Position numbers and translations under genes: made by a program
NCBI GenBank assembly: GCA_003290165.1
Contig: QNQO01000198.1
Location: 930,001 to 994,000, forward strand
Length of the DNA: 64,000 nucleotides
Direction: 5' to 3'
From: Berberis thunbergii
Taxonomy: Eukaryota > Streptophyta > Magnoliopsida > Ranunculales > Berberidaceae
The notes under the pieces: model-generated
The model's input: only the letters and a program-made list of their open reading frames with translations
Told to the model about the DNA's origin: nothing
The model's database searches: none
Part shown: positions 9,350 through 20,092 of the stretch, one piece after another
Numbering within the stretch: position 1 is the stretch's first letter
How the letters are laid out: each line of letters begins with the position of its first letter

Positions 9350-10850
9350 CCTCCTTGTCTATTGACACCAAGGAGATGGTTGAGAATAAGACCTTGAAGG
9401 ATTATTTTTCTCGTCTTTCCAGTAACGTACCATATTGCATTGTCTTACTTGAGACAACTGCAAATAGCTTTGAACTCAGACCATCCTTCATCCATAATAC
9501 CTTCCTTCTATGGTTTTGAGAAAGAAGATTCATATCTTCATGTCAAAGAATATCTTGACATCTGTGCTACCCATGAGTACCCAAAATTTTCAGATGATTC
9601 GATCTGTCTTAGATTGTTTCCCTTTCCTCTGAAAGATAAGACGAAATGGTGGTTAAACTCTTTAGAGACAAAAACCATCACAACTTTGGATGTTTTGTCA
9701 AGAAAGTTTTTGTCTAATCTTTCCCCATTCACAAAACGAATGCTCTCCGAAGAGATATGTCTAATTTTCAACAAAAAGAGGGTGAACACTTTTATGAATG
9801 TTGGGAAAAGTTCACTGAACTCAATGTTAAGTGTCTCCAGCACGGATTTTAGAAGTGGCTTTTAGTTCAATACTTCCAAGACACGTTAACCCCTCAGAAC
9901 CGTCGTATGATTGATGTCACTAGTGGATGATCACTTATGAAAATGAGTGTTAATGAGATTTGGGATTTCTTTTCAACTCTTTTTGAAAATTCACAACAAT
10001 GAGATTATTCGAGAAATGATTCTATTGGCATAAGGGTGGTACATATGAAGTGAGCGACACATCTCATTCATCCGTTTCCACCTCAAAGCTAAAAGCAGTT
10101 GTTATGACTATGGCTCAGAAAATTATTGCAATTTTGAATATGACTTAACCCCCACCTCCCACGAATGTTTCATCAGAGGTTTGTGCTGCATGTTCGAGTT
10201 CTAGTCATTCCAAACTGATTGTTATTTGCAAAATGATTATCCTGCATATTTTGCTGAGCAAGTCAATGCTTTTCAATGACCTGTTAATACTACACAATCC
10301 AACTGTTACAACCCAAGTTTAGCCAAGCATCCAAACCTTTCCTAGGCCCATGGCCCACACCAAGGGGAGCCTATTTCCCTGGCTCCTCAAGCCCTTAGCC
10401 TCGTTAGGCCTTAATTTAACCAAGTTCCTCCATCCAACACATCCAGTTTAGAGGAAATGGCTAACCATTTTATACAGTGTACATAAAGTATGCTTGAGCA
10501 GAATTCTCATGCTATATCAGAGTTAAAAGCCACGACTCAACTCCAATCTCAAGCTATCAATAAACTTGAGATAGTTGTGTGTCAGATTGCTGAGGCAATT
10601 TCTTAGAGAGAGCCAGGAAGATTTCCTAGTCAACTTGTTAAAATCGATTCAAGTGTTGTTGTATCCCCGTCTAATTCAAAGCAGGTTGCATCTCCATCTG
10701 ATAAGGAGGCTGATAAAGCTTCACTTTCTAAAAATGATCTTCTTGACTCTTACCCCACTAAGGCATCTTACTTGCATAAGGCACCATTTCCATTACGGTT
10801 TGCTCCCGCAAATAAAAGAACAAATGTCAACGATGTAATGGAAATTTTTA
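9350..10850 (+). pseudogene. Gypsy gag relic
   Basis: Codons from about 9440 read as the retrotransposon gag core: FYGFEKEDSYLHVKEYLDIC, LFPFPLKDKTKWWLNSL, RKFLSNLSP, then after a frame change ECWEKFTELNVKCLQHGF and TPQNRRMIDVTSG. Further on (10250-10850) comes EQVNAF, YNPSLAKHPNLS, VPPSNTSSLEEM and KLEIVVCQIAEAIS, matching the intact ORF at 5399. At least six in-frame stops break it. No zinc knuckle was recognised. Confidence 0.78.
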
Positions 10851-10860
10851 AATAAGTTCA

Positions 10861-11565
10861 CATTAATATCCCAATTACTCGATTCTAGTAAGCAAGTTCC
10901 TACCTATGCAAAGTTTTCTAAGGATCTTTGCACACTGAAGCAAAAGCTACATGTGCAAAAGACAGCCTTCGTCGTTGAGCAAGTCAACTCAATTATTCAA
11001 CACAGAACCCCCCCTAAGTATAGGGATCCCGGGTGCCCGACTATTTCTTGTGTTATTGATGATCATATAATTGATAAGGCATTGTTGGATTTAGGGGCAA
11101 GTGTTAAGTTATTGACATATTCCGTTTATAAGCAATTAGGTCTCAGCGGGTTAAAACCGACTAAGTAACACTGCAATTGGTAGATAGGTCTGTCAAAGTC
11201 CCCTGTAGTGTTATAGAGGATAGTGATCATTAAGGTTGAAAATTTATATTTTTCGATAGACTTTTTTGATACACAACCTATTCACAGCCCTTCCAGTCAC
11301 ATTGTCATTATTTTGGGTCGCCCATTTTTTGTCACATCCAATGCTATTATTAACTGTAGAATGGAATCATGACATTTTCATCTAGCGACATGACCCTCAA
11401 GCTCAATGTCTTAAATGTAAGTCAATAGCCTCTTGAGTTTGAGGATATCTGTGAGGTTAACATGATTGAGATTTGGTGGAAAATTCTTTTTTGCAGTCTG
11501 CATTAGGAGACCCTTTAGCATTAATATCTCAATTACTCGATTCTAGTAAGCAAGTTCCTACCTAC
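10861..11565 (+). repeat. 46-bp direct duplication inside the gypsy relic
   Basis: A block starting ATTAATATCNCAATTACTCG occurs at 10861-10906 and again, almost unchanged, at 11519-11565, flanking the protease. This is not expected of an intact element and points to a template switch or local duplication. Confidence 0.75.
10953..11390 (+). pseudogene. Gypsy retropepsin (protease) relic
   Basis: The frame reads YRDPGCPTISCVID, DKALLDLGASVKLL and YSVYKQLGLSGLKPTK, the Athila/TAT-type aspartic protease. The active site is DLGAS rather than DTGAS, as is common in this clade. After a stop at 11168 the similarity goes on in other frames (LVDRSVKVP, IILGRPFFVTSNAIINC) to about 11390. The copy is not functional. 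Confidence 0.8.
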
Positions 11566-12313
11566 TCAATGAGCGGAAATGTTTGAATCATTTTGGTTTA
11601 GACTTTCACTACAACACAAGTCCTTTTTATAGCATTTGTTAATAGCGTTTTTTACATTTGTGCTATGGAAAGTCAAGTTTTAATTACATTGAAATCTAAA
11701 ATTGGCAGGATTTTAAAACGCAACAACGCATCGCCAAAATATTTGACATAGCGCGCTTCTCATCTCTCCTTCAAAACTAAAACTAAAGACCTAAAACTCA
11801 TAACTCAGCGCCAACCCTCCTCCTTGCATCACACTTGCCGGTAGCTTGCTCGATCTAGCCATCTTCATCTTCTGGACACATCTTCTTCTTTAGGTGAGTT
11901 CTTAACTTCTTTTTCTCTGCAATCTATCACTTATCTCAGCTTCACCTCTCTTTGTTCACTCACCCCCCCCCCCACATTTGATTATTTTTATGCCTTTTCA
12001 TCTGTTGAATTTGAATCTTTTTTGCTGGTTTGTGGCTGATTTGAGGAGAGAACGAAGTTGCGATTTAGATTTGTGATTTTGATTGGAGACGAAACGATTG
12101 AGGGCGAGCAGAGAGAATCTCCATGGAAAATGTAATTTGGTGAGAGATTTAGATGGAGATTGTATTGTTAGATAATAAAGAGAATAAATAAAACCCATCT
12201 TCATTTCCACTTCAAACTTTGACGGGTGTTTCCAAGTTGAGTTTTCTGATACCCTTTGTTCAACTCTACTTTGGGTGGAACTCCCCAGTGCAATAGAGTT
12301 GCAGAAAGAAAAG

Positions 12314-12608
12314 ATGAGATCTTTTAGTTTAGTTCAGGTGCTCTTTGTGTATCCCGCCATTCATTTGCTACCAATGAAGGTAAGTGTGTTTGTAGAGTAC
12401 TTCAGTAAGCAAACTTCTTTACTTGTTTGAGTTGATTTACCTAATTGGGGTTGGGGTTTCTATACTGTTGGCTCTCACAAAATTTAGGAAGCTATATATG
12501 AAGACCCCCATTTGGTTATATCAAATTGAAACCCCCTTGATTCAGATCCTTGCAATTGGAAGGACATCTTCTATTCAACTGCTGAAGATATCATGTCATC
12601 TCTTTGTA
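12314..12608 (+). pseudogene. LRR receptor-like kinase N-terminal fragment (two exons)
   Basis: ATG at 12314 opens a hydrophobic leader (MRSFSLVQVLFV) that shifts frame and reaches HSFATNE before a donor GAAG|GTAAGT (12379). From about 12468 the codons read ALTKF, then after a one-base loss EAIYEDPHLVISN, a stop, and NPLDSDPCNWKDIFYSTAED. This is the N-terminal cap of plant LRR receptor-like kinases of the At1g63430/At5g41180 type (family motif EAIYEDP...SNWNP.DSDPCNW). There are no LRRs, membrane segment or kinase. The frameshifts and the stop in place of Trp show it is a dead captured fragment. Confidence 0.72.
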
Positions 12609-12782
12609 AGATTTATTTTTTAATTTTTTTATTTTGGTTTCATATATTTTAACAAATAGATCCAGTGTTGAATAAGTGTATAAACTCATAATATCTTGTG
12701 CACATTTGAAGTCTTAAGATCCCCATAACTTACCTACTTTATTTAGCAAAGTTTATTAATAGTTTATCATCTTGCAAGTTTG

Positions 12783-13136
12783 CAGGGGGACTGCTGTGAT
12801 GCTTGTATCCCCAACTGATGGCACTGACGAGATTGCAAATCCCTTTATCCAGCCAGATGGGGCTTAGGGTTGTGCATTGCTCATCACTTGGATTAATTGA
12901 GTGTGTAAAACATTTCCATCTTTGTCAAATCCTGCAACTAGTTTGGTAATGTTTACTTAGTTAACTATGATTCTAGCTTTTTGTAAGGATTAAAACTGGA
13001 TTATCTGGAATTCAAATCAGAGATCTCATTCTGCCTGTAGATTTTAGTGCAGGCAAAAATAGTTTCCTTGTTGAATGATGGGAGCTATAGGATACTTGAA
13101 TGCTTACATGATGAGATCCATTTGACTGCTGCAAAG
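12783..13136 (+). other. Two unidentified exon-like fragments inside the CACTA element
   Basis: After an acceptor-like TTTGCAG (12785) a frame reads TAVMLVSPTDGTDEIANP and FIQPDGA, then stops. After another acceptor-like AGTGCAG (about 13051) comes AKIVSLLNDGSYRILECLHD then EIHLTAAK before a GT. Both look like protein-coding exons in the same orientation as the neighbouring captured fragments. I do not recognise either family. Confidence 0.4.
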
Positions 13137-14169
13137 GTCTATTTATTAATAGGTTTAACTGTCAAATTTTACTTCTTGTTGAACAATGAGATGTTTAGCT
13201 TCATGATGGAGCACAATTGCAAGAAATAAATAGACGGATTGTGAAATTAATACTTGCTGCGCTGTGGATTATCACATCCAACTTAATTCGCTACTAGGGG
13301 CATTCTTAATGACTAGTTAGAGGTTGTTCTGTGCACCGCATGATATGAAAATCCCATCTGGATAATAGTTATGAAGTAACGAACAAGCTGACAAAAAAAA
13401 GGTGGTTTTTTCTTAGAAACCCTTCCCAATTGCTTTTTTTTTCTTCTATGATTCAAGTTCTAAGATGATGAAACATAACATAACTACTTTGCTCAAAAAG
13501 TGTTTGGATCAACCAAGGGGAGAGTTTCTTCTCGTATGATTCAGGTTCTTGTATTCATTTTGCGATTGATTTAGTTATGGCTTTCATTTCAGTGGGAATG
13601 TTAAGTTGGTGATGGCAATTTTCAGCAGTGTGTGCTGCTCTGCTGGTGTTGTTTTCCTCAGCAAGGTTCATATTCTGGACTGCACTGCAGCTGTTTTTTA
13701 TGCACAGTGCATTTGGCACTGTCTCAGAAACAAAGCTTTATAAACTTTTTTTTTTTTTTGCGCAGCTGGGGTGTAGAGATGTATGGCAGCTGGGACTCCT
13801 GAAAATGACATGTTGACTTGGCTGATTTGTTATGGACCCGAAAGGAAATGACTAAGCATGGTGCACTCATTGTTCCCTACCCCCTATATGCACAATGTTG
13901 TTGTTGCTTGCACATGATTTTGATATTTTCTAGTTGTTGGCTTTTTGTAGTTAGGTAGTGGTGGTGTTGTGTTTTCTTTGTTCTGTTTGATTTTTTTCTT
14001 CTTATGGCCAATCTTATTAGACATGCATGATGTTTAATACGCTTGTATCGTCTACATGTTTTTTTTGCTTCCCAATCTTCATACTTCTCAAATTTTTTTC
14101 ACTTTTTACTTAGTTGTTAATCTATAGAAAATGTGTTTCATCACTTAGATGCCATTGTATCTTTTGTAG

Positions 14170-14285
14170 ATTGTGGATGAAGGTCATCGCCTCAAGAACA
14201 AAGATTCAAAGCTTTTTCTTTCATAGTTTCATTAAAGCAATATTCCAGCAGTCACCGTGTGTTGTTGACCGGAACTCTTCTTCAG
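14170..14285 (+). pseudogene. CHD3/PICKLE-type SNF2 ATPase exon fragment
   Basis: Follows an acceptor CTTTTGTAG. Codons read IVDEGHRLKNKDSKLFLS, the DEGH box (motif II) of SNF2 ATPases in the form typical of CHD3/PICKLE. After a small frameshift and a stop comes SLKQYSSSHRVLLTGTLLQ, covering motif III (LLTGTPLQ in the family; proline is changed to leucine here). It ends at CAG|GTTGC. Only this exon is present, with no chromodomains or helicase C-terminal lobe, so it is a captured, broken piece. Confidence 0.78.
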
Positions 14286-14794
14286 GTTGCTTTCTTTTCT
14301 AATTGAACTTCATGCTTGTTTCTTGAGGATCATAAATCACATTGTGCTTCTGTTGTTATCTGCCTATATTTACTTCTATCAAAGACATGATTTTTTAAAT
14401 GTATGGATCATATTGGAAGTGTGCCTTTTTCTGGGCTTGCCTGTTTTGATCTGATTGCTTTGCATACATCTAAGGAAATTTGTGGTGGCAAAATCACGTT
14501 CCTTGATTCTGTTCTATTTTTCACAGCTTCCTCACGAAATAAACCAATGATGATGTCATGTTTGAGCATATGCAAGTGATTAATGTTTGTTGGACCTCCA
14601 AACTATATTTAACAATTGATTCAAGCATTGCCTCCTATCCCGGTTAAGGAAACACAATAATGGTTGCCTCTGCTTGTTATTAAGAGATTAATTCAATATG
14701 AGTTGGTGGTGTTGCATGATATAAGCGGGTTTCCAACATTAAAATTCAAGGCAACTTTACTTGGGTGGTGTTGCATGATATTACTGGTTGAGGG

Positions 14795-14909
14795 TTTATT
14801 TGCATATATTATTCTGAATGAGGAATACCCTGAACCTAAAAAACCAGTTTTACTTCCAGGATGGGATCAATGGATTAATATTCAAAAGAAGAAAGGTATG
14901 CCATCATAA
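14795..14909 (+). other. Unidentified exon-like fragment in the CACTA element
   Basis: A frame reads LNEEYPEPKKPVLLPGWDQW then INIQKKKG and reaches a GT at 14895 (GGTATGCC). Composition and the flanking donor suggest another captured exon. The family is not recognised. Confidence 0.35.
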
Positions 14910-15364
14910 TACTTACTGTTATTACTTGTAGGCAGTGGGTGAAAAGCAGTAAATATGACTTACTGTTATTACCATTTTTGTGAAGAAATTTATCAATGTT
15001 TTGGTAGTTCTGATGTCAAAGTGATGTTTTATCTGAAATTAATCACATTAGATGCATGTGGATGATGGCTTTTATGTTGTAATGATAACAAGAGGACTGA
15101 TCTGAATCGCACCACATTCATGAATTGGTCAAGGTAACATCAAGAAAACCCTTTGTCAAGAAGTCCATCTGGATGATGGCTTTTATGTTGTAATGTACTT
15201 CCCTTAGGAAACTCAACTTTAGGGGTGACACTAAATAGAGTAATTCTGATCTAAGTTGATTGATTCAACAGGTTGGGGTAGACTCCCCTTGGCTTTTTGG
15301 TATGGGATTTCAATTTCATAACATGAAGAAGAAAAGGAAGGGGTGTGTACTAGGAGAAACTCTA

Positions 15365-15486
15365 GTATGGTTGTTGCTGTTGTTGCTGTCGTTGCTATCG
15401 TTGCTATTGTTGCTGTCGATAGCCCCTGTTGTTGTTGCTGTTGTTGTTGATGTTGTTGTTTCTGCTGTCGTTGTTGTTGTTGCAGG
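15365..15486. repeat. Imperfect (TTG)n trinucleotide tract
   Basis: About 40 units of TTG/GTT/GCT-type triplets. Open frames across it (poly-Leu/Val on plus, poly-Gln on minus) are by-products of the repeat. Confidence 0.85.
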
Positions 15487-15770
15487 TGTAGATTAATAAG
15501 AGTTTGTACATTATGTACATTCATCATCACAAAAATGTTTAGATCATTCAACATTTCTTTTAGCAAAAGGAAGTGAAAATGATACATTTTATTTTCTTTT
15601 GCTTGATCACCAACATGGTGTTTCTTGTCTTTGTCACAATGAATTTTGAGTGCTCAGGCTAATGTATACATGATAAGATGCAATAAAAAGCCAGTTGATA
15701 GCAAAAAAAAAAAATTCTATGTATACTTACCATAGCGTTTTTAAAACGCTATAAATAGTCTACCTACCAT

Positions 15771-16484
15771 CAGTGTTCTAAAAATCGGTCTAGGCGGCCG
15801 CCTAGGCGCTAGAAGGTGGAAAACCGCCCAGATTAATGCCTGGGCGGCTGTCTGGGCGGTTCTGGGCGGGTCTGGGCGGGGTCTAGGCGGGCTAGACGGT
15901 CTAGGCGGGGTCTAGGCGGTCTGGGAGATTTTTTATTTTTTTTATTTTTTTTATTTTTTAATAAGGTTGATTGTGTTCTTATTTTATTTTTCTTTCCTAT
16001 TTTTTAGAAATAAACTATTTAATTGTTTTTTTAGAAAATCTCGGGAATGGGCTTTGATGATGATAATGATGATATGTCTAAATGTAGCGAAGGATGATTA
16101 CTTAATGGAATTCTCAAAGGATCTGCCGGTACCAATTTTACTAATGTAGATTTTATCAAACATAACTGAGGTTATTCATGCAATTTGAAGAAAAATAAAA
16201 GAGTACACAAATTCAAATTTATATAAAGTACCCATCATGACCAACTTCAGTCATTTGAGTTTTAATAAATTTTGTTCACGATTGTTAATTTTTCATGTTT
16301 TTAAATTTTGCATATATATATTGACATTAAATTGGATGTAATTGATAAGGTATTATGCTTAACTTTTGTAAATTATTAAAGTTATAATACAAAACCTAGG
16401 CACCGCCTAGGCACCCGCCTAGGCCCCTGGGCGCTAGGCACCTACTCGCCGCCCGCCCAGCGCCTAGCGATTTTTAGAACACTG
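15771..16484. mobile_element. Non-autonomous hAT-type element, TSD CCTACCAT
   Basis: A 714-bp insert with terminal inverted repeats CAGTGTTCTAAAAATCG (both ends; the right end reads CGATTTTTAGAACACTG) and a perfect 8-bp target duplication CCTACCAT (15763-15770 and 16485-16492). That combination is diagnostic of hAT transposition. Each end carries about 100 bp of GC-rich reiterated TAGGCGG/CTGGGCGG motifs that are inverted relative to each other; the 500-bp core is AT-rich with no transposase. Excising it restores the CACTA subterminal sequence, so it inserted after the CACTA. Confidence 0.9.
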
Positions 16485-16594
16485 CCTACCATAGCGTTTT
16501 TAAAACGCTATGATAGCCCCTGTTTCTATTATAGCGTCGGCTATCATAGCGGTTTTTAAACGCTATTGATCAGAATTTTTTTTGTAGTGTTTGA

Positions 16595-17283
16595 TATTGA
16601 TAATTCCATTAGGGAAGTGAATATTTACTTGATTCGGCCCCTACGATGGTTTTTGGTTATACATGGAAGTCTAAAATGGAACCCCTTTCCGCTCATTGAG
16701 TCAAAACCGGTCTTTTCTATTAAGAAGCAACCCAAACTTGACCTTAAACCATTACCTGACACCCTCAAATATACCTTTTTAGGCTCTTATGGTACTTTAC
16801 ATGTTATTATTTTGTTTGCATTGACTTTTGGGTAGGATATGAAAGGAATAAGTCCAACCGTTTGCATTCATATATAAGATAATGTAAAAGCTTCACATGA
16901 AATGCATTGTAGACTTAATCCTAATCTTAAGAAGTTTGTCCGAGCCTAGATGCTAAAATTGTTGGATGTGGGTATTATTTACACAATTTCGAATAACTCT
17001 TGTGTCAGTCCAGTTCAAGTTGTTCCCAAGAAAATCGAGGGTGACAATAGTCATAAAGAATAAAATGAGTTAGTGCCCACCCGCCGTATGTTGAACTCAG
17101 GCACAAGGAATTGTGATTTTCCTCTTCTTTTTATCAATTAGATGCTTGAGTGGTTCGCCGGACATGATTACTATTGTTTTCTTGATGAGATATTCTAGTT
17201 ATAATCAAATCCTCATTGCACCCGAGGATCAAGAGAAAACCACATTCACTTTCCCTTTTGGGACTTTTGCATATCGAATCCAC
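16595..17283 (+). pseudogene. Gypsy reverse transcriptase relic (5' part)
   Basis: Frames read PLIESKPVFSIKKQPKLDLK then PLPDTLKY, DMKGISPTVC, RLNPNLKK, VGIIYTISNNS, SPVQVVPKK, NELVPTRR, FAGHDYYCFLD and TFPFGTFAY, the Athila-type entry to the RT domain. Many stops and shifts. The similarity ends at about 17283, before the YVDD box, where unrelated sequence begins. It continues the gypsy copy whose protease lies left of the CACTA insertion. Confidence 0.78.
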
Positions 17284-17640
17284 TACCGCCTGCCACTTTG
17301 CTGTCCCCAGTAGATTCGTCACCTCACCACCTGGTCGTCATCTTGCCGCCTCCATTGTCCATCCTTCTCCCTGCCTGATCGATGTCTCTCACACAACATA
17401 GACTCCCATCGATCTCCCCACAACAATAGTGAAAACAAGCATTTTTTTAGGGAAAATGTGCCTCACACTATTCACACCCACCACTTTTCATTTGTACCAC
17501 CACTGAGCATCCACTTCTCTGGAAGAAGCATGTTCTAGAAGGAGGAGATGGAGTTGACCAAAGCCATTGCTGCGATCACCTCCCGCCATTAATTTTTAAA
17601 TCTCACACCGAAGCGAAATGAAACCATGGGTTTCAAGAGT
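17284..17640. other. Spacer between truncated RT and diverged LTR
   Basis: A C-rich stretch (17284-17420) of CCACC/CCGCC-type codons is followed by AT-rich DNA. No domain or repeat was recognised. The junction at 17284 cuts RT mid-domain. Confidence 0.35.
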
Positions 17641-18286
17641 TTGTTGAGTTTAATTTATTGTCTATGTTATGCTTCACTTTTAAATACAATTCATTTTTGA
17701 ATATATTATGAATTGTTTTTGCCGATTATATCAGACTTGAAACATAGACTAGTCGGTTGTTAGAATACTCTTTGTTGATATTGGAAACATGTTTTAATTG
17801 ATTATGTTAAAGCTGTGATTGTGGGTATCGTCGCAAGACTCAATGCTAGTGGTTTAGACTTTTGCTGAAATTGATTGTAAATTTAGATTAATTTTAAGGT
17901 TACTAACAATCACATCATCGGTGCAAGCAAGGAATTGTTCATCCTTAGTGCTTCTCACTTTATGAAAATAGTAAGTTAGGTTAAACAATTCTCGAAAAAC
18001 CTATGTTGGATAAGATGCCTTGGTTCACTTCTCAATTAATTTTAATAATCCATTTAGTTGTTTAATTTTATTCCATTAACTTAGAAATTTTCAATCGGAG
18101 TAACCCCCAATTTAAATTAGTCTAAATAGATTTTAGTTTTTTATTATGTCTTCAATCCTCGTGGGACCAACTCGTATTTGCCATTGTATATTAGTTAGAC
18201 AATAGTGCACTTGTTGTATAACAATAAAGTTTATTAGCCTATTAATTTTGTGTAGTAAATTCTGCATCACCGTCTCGAACTTTTTT
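17640..18286 (+). repeat. Diverged third LTR copy
   Basis: Shares, in order, several blocks with LTR copies 1 and 2: TGATTG...ATTTTAA...ATCACATCATCGGTGCAAG, CTTCTCACTTTATGAAAATAG, TCCTCGTGGGACCAACTCG, TAGTTAGACAATAGTGCACTTG. It is followed by a sequence (TCACCGTCTCGAAC) that resembles the primer site after copy 2. Identity to copies 1 and 2 is much lower than theirs to each other, so it stems from an older insertion or subfamily. Confidence 0.6.
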
Positions 18287-19454
18287 ATTTGATATTTATT
18301 TTAATTAAGTCTGACTTGATTCTCATACTTGATTCTTGATGTTGTTGATGATCATGTACCTACAATATTAACTATTTCAGACTTGATTATTGATGTAGTT
18401 GATATGCAAGACTTGGATTGTGTATTATGTTGTTGAATCGTGTTTGGTATGAAATTTAGACTTGAATAAATTTGCTGCTGTAGGGAATTTTTTTAGTACC
18501 ATATAGTCTTGTTCTATCCTGAAACCATTTATGATGCGATACAGTTTAATTCGTCCCGAAGATAAAGCAATGGGACATGATCAGGATGAGGTCACTCGTG
18601 TACTGTGCCCACCCCTATTTTAATTAGGGAATCAAACAAGCATGAACGAAAATAATTTCTTACCTCTTAATTGACAAATTGAGTGCCTTTTTATTTAAAG
18701 GCTGATTAGGGGTAGGGGAGGGATGTCTATTTTTTCATAGTGGCTAGTTGGACTTAGATCTAGATCTCAATTTGAACCCTAGTCACCTAGGGTCATGGTC
18801 AATTTGACTTTTGACCAAATTTTAGTCTTATCTAGAATAACCCCTTGGTTCATTATATTGGTATTTCTTCAACCATTTTGGACTTCAGTCTTCTTGGTGT
18901 TTTGACTTTGTTGACCATTTCTTCTTAAATTTAACTGTGGTCATTTTAGTTTAACTTCGATCTTCAATTGAATTTAACTAGCATTTCTGATTTAATTATT
19001 TGATTTTTCTTTGGTTGAGTATTCTTGGTCGTACCTAAATGTTCTAATTTCATCAATAACTCATGAACCCAGTATGTACAATTTTATAGTTCAATCGCAC
19101 AATTTTACATTACCACTGATCACTCAACCTATGTTGATTTTTCAGAAGACATTCAATGTGAGACTTAAAGTGAAAATGTTTTGAAGCTCAACAACCACTA
19201 CCTACTATCGACTTACAACTTCTAGGTTGTGTCAAACCGATGTTACAATGATCTATTAAGAAAATAAATCCAAAGTTCAAAACACATTGTTTATGATATT
19301 ATTGCTAGTATGTTACCATGATTTGTTAAGAAAATAAATTCAAAAAATAAGATAAAGGCGCCTCATTTCACTGATGCACATGAATTGCCTTGTTCCTCAT
19401 GCCTAAGGCCTCAGGTGTTTCCAAGCATGTGCGCCTCGCCTTCGCTTCAACGCC

Positions 19455-19455
<1 letters not shown>
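18287..19455. other. AT-rich intergenic stretch with a dispersed repeat
   Basis: No coding signal. About 18840-19140 is similar to 53130-53430 (shared run of GACTTCAGTCTTC, TTCAATT.A..TTTAACTAG, TTCTGATTT.ATNATTTGATTT, AGTATGTAC). This is a member of an unclassified dispersed repeat family, probably a retroelement terminus. Confidence 0.5.

Positions 19456-19540
<85 letters not shown>
19456..19540. repeat. (TAA)n microsatellite, left part
   Basis: About 28 uninterrupted TAA units ending at the left LTR of the TAT element. The same repeat resumes for about 9 units at 27364 after the element. This is one microsatellite split by the insertion. Confidence 0.95.
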
Positions 19541-20082
19541 TGATGCACCCAACCAAATCTAGTCTATTGTGAAGTCTGACCTACAAAACAAATGTTAGAT
19601 TGCCAGAGACCACCTATTTGGTGGCCGAAGGCATTCCGATGCTTAAGTCAATAAGTCTGTTGGAGATGGAGATAAATTTGGACAGAACTTAGTTAAAATT
19701 GCATACCTTTGTCGAATGTTCTTTTTACCTTATACAGTGGTTGTTATTAATTCTTTGTGTGACTTGAGCATGTGAGGCGCAACGAAATGAGACATTCTCT
19801 TAATAGTCTCCTCCTTTATGAAAATGCGTCCTTGGGGGTGTAACTCCCTCCACGACTCTTTTTCTATATAACATTCATCCTCCTCAAGGGAGAATTTTGT
19901 TGGCCTAGATTTGGGCCTCTAACTATGATTTGTTCTGATGGGCTCTGTTTGAGTTTTTTAGGACTGGATCCGCCCTTTTAGGGCTTTGCGAATTGACCTG
20001 GTTTTGAAATGTTTAATCCTTGTGATAGGCGATCGTTGCCATGTGTATAGTCGCAATGATAGTCTTATTTGATGTATCATCA
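19541..20082 (-). repeat. 3' LTR of the TAT element
   Basis: Begins TGATGCACCC and ends GATGTATCATCA. It aligns over its full length with 26829-27363, sharing blocks such as GACCACCTATTTGGTGG and TTGGGGGTGTAACTCC. Confidence 0.9.
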
Positions 20083-20092
20083 CCTCGATGAA

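Larger units (their letters stand above)
11607..16589. mobile_element. Complete CACTA element with captured host exons, TSD TTT
   Basis: It begins CACTACAACACAAGTCC at 11607 and ends TTTTTTTTGTAGTG at 16589, so the terminal inverted repeats are CACTACAA. It is flanked by a 3-bp duplication TTT (11604-11606 and 16590-16592), as expected of CACTA transposition. Subterminal motifs TAGCGTTTTT / AAAACGCTA recur near both ends. There is no transposase. The interior carries several exon-like fragments of host genes in the plus orientation (LRR receptor kinase 12314-12608, CHD3 ATPase 14170-14285, others unidentified) with preserved splice sites. It landed in gypsy pol and later received a hAT element at 15771. 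Confidence 0.85.
7511..18286 (+). mobile_element. Decayed Athila-like Ty3/gypsy gag-pol element, interrupted by a CACTA
   Basis: LTR copy 2 and a primer site are followed by a 1.2-kb leader, gag (9350-10850), protease (10953-11390) and the beginning of reverse transcriptase (16595-17283). A related but much diverged LTR lies at 17640-18286. Gag and pol contain many stops and frameshifts. RNase H and integrase are missing, so sequence between about 17284 and 17640 replaced the rest. The CACTA insertion at 11607-16589 separates protease from RT. The 3' LTR is so different from the 5' LTR that the two ends may come from different insertions. Confidence 0.65.

Noticed and set aside
15231..15587. 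Poly-Gln (minus) and poly-Leu/Val (plus) ORFs
   Set aside because: Produced by the TTG-type trinucleotide tract; no unique sequence with coding features.
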